A DNA stretch of 30,117 nucleotides from Flavobacteriales bacterium UBA974 (lineage in GTDB: Bacteria; Bacteroidota; Bacteroidia; Flavobacteriales_D; Sanyastnellaceae), in NCBI GenBank assembly GCA_002292405.1, contig DBBW01000001.1, positions 1 to 30,117 of the forward strand. The letters run 5' to 3'. Below are positions 16,528-23,574 of the stretch, in pieces. The notes beneath the pieces are model-generated. The model did no database searches, was not told the DNA's origin, and was given only the letters and a program-made list of their open reading frames with translations. Made by a program: the position numbers and the translations under genes. Numbering within the stretch: the stretch's first letter is position 1; every line of letters starts with the position of its first letter.

Positions 16528-17670
16528 TTAAAATCCTATTTTTGAGAAAAACTTAACGATTCCGCTTGAGAATGCCTCAGGAATCTCTGTGACAACAGAT
16601 GTAAATGTCAGATTATCGTTTACACCTACTGCGATAGCAATAGAAACTGTTAGGCCTATAAGTGCGTATGTAATATCTTTAATCGCAAGTTTGAGACCGC
16701 TTGCTACAGTGTGAACGCCCGTCTTCATTAAAGACATTCCAAGCTCACGACCAGCAAGAAGACCGATGAATACCCATGTAGTACTCATTGGTACTTTAGA
16801 GTGAAGCTTAAAGTAGAATAAGATGACACAGTAAATAAGGTCAATTAGAGTAGCAAAACGTACATCTGTCACCACAGATTTTTCAGTAACAATCTTTTGG
16901 ATACGACCACCTTTAGTGTAAAGTAGAATTCCTAATCCAATTGTAACTACAGAAATGAATGCCAAGAACTGAGGGAAACTTAGACTACGAGGAAGATATA
17001 CTGCAATATTTGCAGCATCTTGTGTAAGCCAAACAGCCCAGAGTGACCCAGATGTGATCCATTGAGCAACAGTCCACCAAGGTTTTGCAGTTCCAACGAA
17101 ATGTTTCTTAGCAGATTTAGCAACAATCATGAAGAAAATGAGTCCTAGAGCAAATGCTAGGACATAGCCACTCATGCTCTTAGCAAGAACTTTTCCTACT
17201 GCATTTGTGCTTGCAGCGAAAGAAGTTAATAGAATGAATGTTGTAGAAACAGGCATTCTAAGTCTCGTGAGTATGAGGAGAAAAATTGGGGCTGCTACTT
17301 GTAGGAAGTGGAACTCCGTAGGTGCTACTTCAAAACCTTTAGCTGCTAGCCTGCCGTGCGTTACGTCACCTCCAAGAGTTAACCAACTATAAAGCATTGT
17401 CAAACAGAACACCCCCCCGATAAAAATCCATAGCACCCACCATTTTTTGTCTTGGTTTGATGCAATGAATGTTCCAATTGTTTGGATTGAATCGTTAGCT
17501 ATCGCTGCATATGCTGCAAATAAAAACCCTACCCACATAGCAACTTGCGGATAAGGAGTAGCAAACATCGCTAATAAAAATGCGATAGAAATGAATCCTA
17601 AAAATGACTGCTCGCTTTTTGGCAACCAGACAACTTCTGGGTAACCAAAAGATTTAAACCACTTCTTCAT
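16528..17670 (-). CDS. Inorganic phosphate transporter, PiT-like, 380 aa
   Basis: Inner-membrane phosphate permease with 9-11 predicted hydrophobic segments. The two inverted-repeat halves are marked by 'YAAIANDSIQTIGTF' (Asn59-Asp60) and 'LTQDAANIAVYLPR' (217-221 QDAAN), plus two 'P-[VM]-S-T-T' signatures, 'RMPVSTTFILL' (140-144) and 'KVPMSTTWVF' (294-298). Classic PiT proteins have PVSTTH; Phe and Trp replace the His here. It is preceded by a 27-aa membrane peptide gene and a Pho-box-like repeat, and followed 6 nt later by the OprO/P porin. Together with these it strongly suggests phosphate uptake, although other oxyanions (arsenate, sulfate) are possible for the divergent signature. Confidence 0.82.
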   Translation of the reverse strand: MKKWFKSFGYPEVVWLPKSEQSFLGFISIAFLLAMFATPYPQVAMWVGFLFAAYAAIANDSIQTIGTFIASNQDKKWWVLWIFIGGVFCLTMLYSWLTLGGDVTHGRLAAKGFEVAPTEFHFLQVAAPIFLLILTRLRMPVSTTFILLTSFAASTNAVGKVLAKSMSGYVLAFALGLIFFMIVAKSAKKHFVGTAKPWWTVAQWITSGSLWAVWLTQDAANIAVYLPRSLSFPQFLAFISVVTIGLGILLYTKGGRIQKIVTEKSVVTDVRFATLIDLIYCVILFYFKLHSKVPMSTTWVFIGLLAGRELGMSLMKTGVHTVASGLKLAIKDITYALIGLTVSIAIAVGVNDNLTFTSVVTEIPEAFSSGIVKFFSKIGF

Positions 17671-17701
17671 CTTATATGAACTGAAAAATTAGACGAGTAG
17701 A

Positions 17702-17785
17702 TTAAAGAGCTAGGTAGAATACAGTAACCATAAGAGCTACGTAAACAACTGCTGAAAGGTCGATAGTTTTAAGTGAAGTATCCAT
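17702..17785 (-). CDS. 27-aa hydrophobic membrane peptide at head of phosphate operon
   Basis: An ATG at 17783-17785 opens a 27-codon frame ending in TAA at 17702-17704. The peptide begins MDTSLKTID and continues as one hydrophobic segment, 'SAVVYVALMVTVFYLAL', right to the C-terminus, as in small single-pass membrane proteins. Its codons (GCT, GTT, ACT, CTT) resemble those of the permease and porin behind it. It lies 31 nt before the permease start and about 36 nt after a candidate -7 box. I do not recognise a family; a small accessory subunit or regulator of the permease, comparable in style to KdpF for KdpABC, is inference. Confidence 0.6.
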   Translation of the reverse strand: MDTSLKTIDLSAVVYVALMVTVFYLAL

Positions 17786-17821
17786 AATCTGAGTATTTAA
17801 AATAATGTTTAATTGCGTGTA

Positions 17822-17877
17822 CAAATTTCCGCACATTATTTCACGACAATATTAAGCTAATGTTAAGACTAGGTTAA
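17822..17877 (-). promoter_or_regulatory. Pho-box-like triple 11-nt repeat with promoter
   Basis: Read on the minus strand, three consecutive 11-mers follow each other without gap: TTAACCTAGTC (17877-17867), TTAACATTAGC (17866-17856), TTAATATTGTC (17855-17845). PhoB/PhoP boxes are direct repeats with exactly this 11-nt step (TTAACA in Bacillus, CTGTCAT in E. coli). The TTG inside the last repeat (17849-17847) lies 17 nt before GAAATTTG (17829-17822), one mismatch from TAnnTTTG, so the box overlaps the -33 region, as expected for PhoB-type activation. It precedes the small peptide, permease and porin genes. Confidence 0.6.
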
Positions 17878-17902
17878 ATTATTCTCCTTCAGTTACAACT
17901 TT

Positions 17903-18058
17903 CTACAACGTGAAACTGAAAGTAGTTCCCTGGCCATAGGCAGACCGAACATGAACAATTTAGCCATGGGCCTCAATACTATGCTTTACAATAGCCAAGC
18001 TTAAACCTGATCCGCCAACATCCCTTGATCAACTCTTTTCAACTCGATCAAACACTTG
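17903..18058 (-). pseudogene. Decayed C-terminus of a PhoR-like sensor histidine kinase
   Basis: One minus-strand frame from 18058 to TAG 17903-17905 reads 'QVFDRVEKS', stop, 'SRDVGGSGLSLAIVKHS', 'IEAHG', stop, 'IVHVRSAYGQGTTFSFTL', stop. This is the end of a HATPase_c domain: the F-x-RV-KSRSR-VGG-G-GL-LAIVKH-IEAHG block (G2 box) and the final 'S-G-GTTF-F-L'. Two internal stops and the missing N, G1 and HisKA regions show it is dead. PhoR kinases have precisely this SRDVGGTGLGLAIVKHI-type sequence, and it sits right upstream of the phosphate operon, so it probably is what remains of a local phoBR pair. Confidence 0.8.
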
Positions 18059-18074
18059 TCATTCAAGAGGTTTA

Positions 18075-20006
18075 TTAACACGGATCCCCGAAGAGACTAA
18101 GCACGACAAGCACATCCGAAACCGTCACAGAACCGTCCCCATCTACATCTGCTGAACAGCCTGTAGTGCATCCAAAATTACTAAGAATGAGAAGGATGTC
18201 TGCAACTGTAATAGCGCCATCACCATTCACATCTCCTTGACATACGCAACTTGCATACTCGCATGATCCGTCATCGATAGTCGCTGTCGCGTCGTAGTTA
18301 CAAGCCGTTGCATTTGTACATCCAGGAACGTCAGGTTCGCCATTTTCAATGCAGAAGATGTTTTCACCATAACTTGATCCGTCACCGCTGGCTGCTGTAT
18401 CAAGATCTCCTGAATCAATGACTTCACCAGATACTGTACTTGTGATTGTATAGATTGCTCCATTCCATCCGTCCCCATAACTGTCATTCATTGCGAAAGT
18501 ATAGCAACCGTTACCCACGCATAGATCTAAACTTCCTGTAGTTCCATCAGCTATAATCTCACCATCATCTTGAACAATCGACCAAGAAATTTCAGTGTCC
18601 CATGATCCACCACCAACAGTAACAATTATGCCCGTCCCCCCTATGATACAAGAACCATCATCAATCGTGGCACTTGGGTCATAGTTACAAGCAATGGTAT
18701 TCGTACAGCCCGAACAAGAGGAGTCGTTTCCACCACACACACCACACGCATCATTTTCTGCACACAATCCATTGTCTTCAATCGCATCTGGGGAATAGTT
18801 ACATGCAGTTGGATCCGTGCAACCGAGGTCGCTGATATTTCCAGATAAGCTCAATAAAAACAGACCCTCTTCAATGTGTGAAACAGCAATCACTCCAGAA
18901 GCGAAGTAAGGGTAGTTTGACCATGTACCATTAAATCCAGCGCCATCGCTTGAAGGGTAAAGATCAAAGAATCCAACTTCAGTCATCAGACCACTTGCGA
19001 TATTATCAAGGTTCGCGATACGCAATCCAGCTCTGTAATTTGATTGATAGCAAAGATTGTCTTTAATGTATAAATTGTGATCAATCGCGGGTGTGCTAGA
19101 GACAAATGTTCCCAAAAGAAAAGGAGCATCTAAATCTTGCACATCCCAAATAAATGTAGTTGTATTTACTCCAGTATTGCTTTCGTCTAATTCGTCACCA
19201 CTTAGGAAATACTTGTGATCTTCAGTGAGCCAGCCTTGATGGGCGTACTGAGAATTGTAGGTTGTTCTGCTTAATTGAACAGCATCAGTAGGGTCAGTAA
19301 CATCGATAACAGTAATTGAATTCTCATTACATGCAAAAGCAATTTCATTACCTGCATAAGCTGCGTCTGGGCCAATGTAGTTTACAACTTGTGCATCATG
19401 TGTGTAGCCATCACCTGCAAAGTCACCCATAATCACTGGGTTTAAAGGATTTGAGATATCTACAATGTGAAGACCTCCGCTTGAAGTGTTTGTGCCGACA
19501 CCGTAAGCTCTATCGCTAGCTTCGTTAATGACGATGTTGTGGGCATTTCCCCAGCCGCTATAGTGAGCATCTTCAGTGAATGTAACAGGAGGATTAACGA
19601 CATTTCTAAGTTTGGTTAAGTCAAAAATCTGCATTCCGTGTCCACTAGCCTCAGAAACGATGTACGCATAATTTCCATCTACCTTAATATCTCTCCATAA
19701 AGAATTCGAACCTGATGAAGGTAGGTTTCCTAAATAAAGAGGGTTTACTGGATCAGAAATATCGACAAAAGCTGTTCCAGAGGTCCTGCCGAGTAATACG
19801 TATTCAGTACCGTAAACAGGATCGGTCCAACCCCAGATATCATTCATATCACCACCACCGAGAGCAGATCCAGCTGTAAATGATAGAAAATCTACGTTTG
19901 AACAAGGGTAGCCAGCCGCCATTCCGTTAACGCAAGGAGTTTGGGCTGAAAAAGAAGAAAATGCGAGAGTAAGAGTCGCGAAAAGGAAAGAAAATTGTTT
20001 CATCAT
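18075..20006 (-). CDS. Secreted choice-of-anchor B family protein with EF-hand tail, 643 aa
   Basis: Signal peptide MMKQFSFLFATLTLAFSSFSA|Q. Residues ~25-390 are an LVIVD-type beta-propeller ('TAFVDISDPVNPLYLGNLP', 'GLHIVDISNPLNPVIMGDF', 'ITVIDVTDPTDAVQLS') that fits the choice-of-anchor B domain, with the typical 'WGNAHNIVI' and 'YTHDAQVV' His motifs. Three 'GCT...ACNY...DDGSC' modules follow (near 398, 435, 562), the second and third separated by a beta domain containing 'NDSYGDGWNGA'. The tail (~588-643) has two EF-hand loops ('DVNGDGAITVAD', 'DVDGDGSVTVSD') and four framing cysteines, instead of a T9SS domain. Function unknown; an extracellular binding protein is likely. Its last codons run close to the kinase fossil. 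Confidence 0.82.
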   Translation of the reverse strand: MMKQFSFLFATLTLAFSSFSAQTPCVNGMAAGYPCSNVDFLSFTAGSALGGGDMNDIWGWTDPVYGTEYVLLGRTSGTAFVDISDPVNPLYLGNLPSSGSNSLWRDIKVDGNYAYIVSEASGHGMQIFDLTKLRNVVNPPVTFTEDAHYSGWGNAHNIVINEASDRAYGVGTNTSSGGLHIVDISNPLNPVIMGDFAGDGYTHDAQVVNYIGPDAAYAGNEIAFACNENSITVIDVTDPTDAVQLSRTTYNSQYAHQGWLTEDHKYFLSGDELDESNTGVNTTTFIWDVQDLDAPFLLGTFVSSTPAIDHNLYIKDNLCYQSNYRAGLRIANLDNIASGLMTEVGFFDLYPSSDGAGFNGTWSNYPYFASGVIAVSHIEEGLFLLSLSGNISDLGCTDPTACNYSPDAIEDNGLCAENDACGVCGGNDSSCSGCTNTIACNYDPSATIDDGSCIIGGTGIIVTVGGGSWDTEISWSIVQDDGEIIADGTTGSLDLCVGNGCYTFAMNDSYGDGWNGAIYTITSTVSGEVIDSGDLDTAASGDGSSYGENIFCIENGEPDVPGCTNATACNYDATATIDDGSCEYASCVCQGDVNGDGAITVADILLILSNFGCTTGCSADVDGDGSVTVSDVLVVLSLFGDPC

Positions 20007-20082
20007 AGTCGTTTTAATGACAGATTTAGTCAGATGAAAAACGCTCTAAAATGAAATTCGTTGCATCGCGTAACCTATAACT

Positions 20083-21516
20083 TTAGCAAGCATCCCCGAA
20101 AGCCGCAAGTACTTCAAGAATATCTCCCACGCCGACAATACCATCTTGGTTGATATCGTATTGGCATCCTGTTGCGCAACCGAATTCACTGAGAATGGCT
20201 AGAAGATCGCTTACAGTGACGTTTCCATCACCGTCGACATCTTCCGGACAACCAACAACAACGGAAGCTTCGATGTAGATTATTTGGAGCGCAGACGAGG
20301 TGTTGCCACAGTCGTCGAACGATGAGAAAGTTCGGTGAATTTCATAAGCTTCAGGGCATGGACCCCCAACGAGAACTACGTCAATTGTAATATTCACCTG
20401 TGAGCAGTTATCAAATGCAGTAGCACTAACTAAATCAGTTAATTCGCTATCGCATGTTGTTGTGATATCTGCAGGAACATAGGTAAATATTGGGGGAGTG
20501 TTATCAGTAAAAGAAATTGTCTGAGTGAATGTGCTTACGTTTCCACATCCATCCATTGCTGAGTAAGTGCGTGTTATGTTTCCACCTGTACATCCCAATC
20601 CAGTATTAATATCATTAAAACTTAAGGTTATAGGTGTACACGGGTCGGATGGACTTGCAGTTATTTCATTAAAAGCGTTGAGATCATCACAAGGGACACT
20701 AACAAAACTAGGTGTGCCTGAAAAATTAGGGCCCTGATTGTCGGATGTCCCTGCCTCCCAAAGCCATGCGTTATATACTAGATCTGGGTAGTCTATATAT
20801 GGATTTCTATTTCCTTGCTGTAAAGCAATCTTATCATTTCGAGATATTTCAGCATCATCAGCGGGATCATCAAGATGCCATTGATATAAAATGTCAGTAG
20901 GCCCCATTTCTGTTATAGATCCTGCCGCATCGGGATACATCGTGTAGAAGTAGAAAGCAGCCCGTGCAACGTCACCTTTTCGATCTTCCCTAGGTTCCCA
21001 ATCACCACCAGAGCTTTCAGACCAAACCTCAGAATTACTCGGCGTACTTCCTTGCGAGGTATATGAATTGTTGATGGTACCATACCACTGAGCTTGACTA
21101 TCGACGATATCATTATATGGCTTATTACCTCGCGCACTGTTTGCAGAACCGTGACAGGGTTTAAGGATATGAATGTCAGATTTCATAGGTTCTGAGGAAC
21201 CGAAAAAACTTTGTGGTACCAGATGCTCAGCGTTAATGGGATTGGGGTATGTTACATATCCACCAGCTTGTGTAAACCCTGTGTACACGCACTCTATTTG
21301 GCCTCCAGAAATATCAACATATCCATACATTTGTCGCCTAGCCTCATTATATCCTAGGCTGCTGTGATAACCATTATGCCAATTGCTTTGCAACCAGCTT
21401 TGGAGCTCAGAAAGGTGAATGTCTGTAGGTGGCGCAGCTTGACTCCAAGTAAAACTACATGGAACAAATAACAGCACAACTAACAGCGCATAGGTGGGTA
21501 TAAGTTGTCGAATCAT
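20083..21516 (-). CDS. Secreted endonuclease I family nuclease with EF-hand tail, 477 aa
   Basis: Extracellular DNA/RNA-degrading enzyme of the EndA/NucM family. Signal peptide ends near SQA (27). Catalytic-domain motifs are intact: 'NAEHLVPQSFF' (95-105, His98 as general base), 'MKSDIHILKP' (111-120), 'ARGNKPYND' (128-136), 'WEPREDRKGDVARAAFYF' (173-190) and 'QGNRNPYIDYP' (234-244). After ~270 come two HYR/Ig-like segments ('TYSAMDGCGNVSTFTQTISF', 'FDDCGNTSSALQ'), then the EF-hand tail (~422-477: 'DVDGDGNVTVSD', 'DINQDGIVGVGD' with four cysteines). It may serve nutrient (phosphate, nucleoside) scavenging from extracellular DNA. An 8-nt direct repeat lies upstream. Confidence 0.88.
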   Translation of the reverse strand: MIRQLIPTYALLVVLLFVPCSFTWSQAAPPTDIHLSELQSWLQSNWHNGYHSSLGYNEARRQMYGYVDISGGQIECVYTGFTQAGGYVTYPNPINAEHLVPQSFFGSSEPMKSDIHILKPCHGSANSARGNKPYNDIVDSQAQWYGTINNSYTSQGSTPSNSEVWSESSGGDWEPREDRKGDVARAAFYFYTMYPDAAGSITEMGPTDILYQWHLDDPADDAEISRNDKIALQQGNRNPYIDYPDLVYNAWLWEAGTSDNQGPNFSGTPSFVSVPCDDLNAFNEITASPSDPCTPITLSFNDINTGLGCTGGNITRTYSAMDGCGNVSTFTQTISFTDNTPPIFTYVPADITTTCDSELTDLVSATAFDNCSQVNITIDVVLVGGPCPEAYEIHRTFSSFDDCGNTSSALQIIYIEASVVVGCPEDVDGDGNVTVSDLLAILSEFGCATGCQYDINQDGIVGVGDILEVLAAFGDAC

Positions 21517-21552
21517 AGAATTATTAATATACTAAATAAGAGGGTAATATCA

Positions 21553-21571
21553 TAACGAAAGAGTAACGAAA
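21553..21571 (-). promoter_or_regulatory. 8-nt direct repeat upstream of nuclease gene
   Basis: TAACGAAA occurs twice (21553-21560 and 21564-21571) with a 3-nt spacer, i.e. an 11-nt step, 37-55 nt before the nuclease ATG. The step is one DNA turn, as in direct-repeat operators including Pho boxes, but the sequence differs from the repeats at 17845-17877. Confidence 0.3.
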
Positions 21572-21593
21572 TGGGTTGCTTATAGAATTTTTT

Positions 21594-23534
21594 TTAAAAA
21601 CAGATTGTTCCCCACTCCATTAGGAAAATCAATAGATCGTCAGCGCCTATAGTGCCGTCAAGATTTAAATCTCCGGGACAGTTGTTATCGGAAACTTCCG
21701 CAAACGAGCATGTTCCGTCATCAATGTTTGCAGTTGAATCAAAATTTAATGCTTCGTTATACGTACAACCCATTTCAGCTTCAGTTTCGCACATCAAAAC
21801 ATCTGAAGTAGCATAAGGGTTGAATTCATAAAATTCGGGATTTATACAACCAAGACAACTGTCCAGGCTGTTAAAACACACAATGTCTAGAGACAAGGGG
21901 CTACTTATAAAAATAGATCTTTCGTTTATCTCGGGTATTGAACTATCATCCATATATCGGTAAAGGAATTCACCTTCAGGTGCTTGAATTTCAAACTTAT
22001 AAACTCCAAAGCTTACGTGCTCACCAGGTATTGCACCTAATTCTGTTACAAGGGAAGCTGCTCCACCATTTAGGAACATATCGACCCTAAACACGATGAG
22101 GAATAAACATGATCCATCATCAACGGTGGCTGATGGATTGAAGTTGGAAGCTTGAGAATTGGTGCATCCAGGGATGAAAATAAAATCAGATCCATCACAG
22201 TTTTGGTCAATTCCGTCGTTAGGTATTTCTGGGGCACCTAGATAAATAGAAGCGTCTGTATCGTCGCAATCCCCTTCAGAATCAAGCATACCATCACCAT
22301 CTTCATCTACCCCAAAATAACACGAACCATCATCGACCAATACACCCATGTCGTAATTCAGTGCGTTTATGTCACCACATCCTTCAATTTCTGATAAAGG
22401 GATTTTCCGAGCTCGATAGACTGTGAAATATGCTCCAAGTTGAATTTCCCAAACAATTTCTCCCTGATTATTTACTTCAGTAACCAATGTACCTACATCT
22501 TGTCCAGCATGTGCATTTCCCCATGCTATTAGTGTATTTCCATTTTCTAGTCGTTCAACACTGCCTTGTGCAGGTGCGTATATTTCGTCAGGGTGTGAGT
22601 AAGACCACCCCCTTGTAGCTGTCATTGCTACAGTATCGACCTCATATTCTACTACTCTCGAATAACCCGGTTGATTTCCATTGGAGGTACTGTTATCGAA
22701 TAGAAGTATGCGGTTACCACCAATATCATTGACGTCGTGCTGATTTAAAAAACCTCCCCATTCGGGATCATCTATCTGGAAATCATTTCCAGAACCACCT
22801 AATTTCCAATCGACTGACCAATCTATGGGGTTTAACCGAGCTATAGTGCTAATGTTTCGGAAGCTCATTAATAGCCCTCCCTGAGAGTCAATATCGAATG
22901 CGTTCCAATGCAGATAATCTACCAGTTGATAACTGAGATTATTAGCTAGGTTAACTGGGATATGGTCTAGCCCATGCCATTCGCGTAAAATATTCTCTTC
23001 CACATCCATATGTATTAACCAAGGCTGTATTACTTCCGCATCTTCAACCCCTCCAAAGCTGCTTAAATCCATGATTACGAGCTCACTTACAACAAACATA
23101 TATGACCCATCTTCAAACCTGTGAACATCGTGATAGTCAGTTTCTGGGATGATACTAAGCCCTAGTGTATCAGTAGGCGTTAGGTTTTGGTCTACGGTTA
23201 CCCATTTGCGAATCGAATAATTGTAAAAAACAAACTCATCATCTCCCCATGGTTCGAAAATAAACCCTCGTGCAGGTGTGTGTGCACTAAAAACCAACTC
23301 CCCTTCTTCATCGACTGCGCAGAGATATATTTGATTTGAATTTTGAATTGGCGCCATCACAACTGCCCCAGGAACTGCCCCATCAGTCGTTGTGAGTATG
23401 GTGTAAGGTGGGGTTTGTGCTAGGATAGAAGAAAGTGGAAAAGTGATGGCACAAAGGCATGTCGCAATGATAAACCAAACGTGATTTAGTTTACGTTTAT
23501 CGAAGAAAGTGCATGGTATTGTGAACACAAACAT
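21594..23534 (-). CDS. Secreted arylsulfotransferase-like (ASST) protein with MopE-like and EF-hand modules, 646 aa
   Basis: A long signal sequence ends near LAQ (40). Residues ~41-390 form an ASST-type six-bladed propeller: 'DYHDVHRFEDGSYMFVVSE', 'HWNAFDID', 'STIARLNPIDWSVDWKLGG', 'NQHDVNDIGGNRILLFDN', 'SVERLENGNTLIAWGN'. ASST enzymes move sulfate between aryl groups through a catalytic His; which His serves here is unclear. Then come 'DDGSC' modules (~395-), a MopE-like metal motif 'GDCDDTDASIYLGAPEIP' followed by 'DGIDQNCDGSD', more 'DDGSC' modules, and a single EF-hand tail ('DLNLDGTIGADD') ending WGTICF. It is the only one of the four tailed proteins with just one EF-hand. The start codon overlaps a 17-nt tandem repeat. 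Confidence 0.78.
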   Translation of the reverse strand: MFVFTIPCTFFDKRKLNHVWFIIATCLCAITFPLSSILAQTPPYTILTTTDGAVPGAVVMAPIQNSNQIYLCAVDEEGELVFSAHTPARGFIFEPWGDDEFVFYNYSIRKWVTVDQNLTPTDTLGLSIIPETDYHDVHRFEDGSYMFVVSELVIMDLSSFGGVEDAEVIQPWLIHMDVEENILREWHGLDHIPVNLANNLSYQLVDYLHWNAFDIDSQGGLLMSFRNISTIARLNPIDWSVDWKLGGSGNDFQIDDPEWGGFLNQHDVNDIGGNRILLFDNSTSNGNQPGYSRVVEYEVDTVAMTATRGWSYSHPDEIYAPAQGSVERLENGNTLIAWGNAHAGQDVGTLVTEVNNQGEIVWEIQLGAYFTVYRARKIPLSEIEGCGDINALNYDMGVLVDDGSCYFGVDEDGDGMLDSEGDCDDTDASIYLGAPEIPNDGIDQNCDGSDFIFIPGCTNSQASNFNPSATVDDGSCLFLIVFRVDMFLNGGAASLVTELGAIPGEHVSFGVYKFEIQAPEGEFLYRYMDDSSIPEINERSIFISSPLSLDIVCFNSLDSCLGCINPEFYEFNPYATSDVLMCETEAEMGCTYNEALNFDSTANIDDGTCSFAEVSDNNCPGDLNLDGTIGADDLLIFLMEWGTICF

Positions 23535-23566
23535 AGATTATGTATAAAAATAGATTAAGTATAAAA
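23533..23566. repeat. Tandem 17-nt repeat between ASST-like and SGNH-like genes
   Basis: ATAGATTATGTATAAAA (23533-23549) is followed directly by ATAGATTAAGTATAAAA (23550-23566), 16 of 17 identical. It occupies nearly the whole 40-nt gap and includes two bases of the ASST-like start codon. It could be an operator or a recent slippage duplication. Confidence 0.7.
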
Positions 23567-23574
23567 GTACGGGT

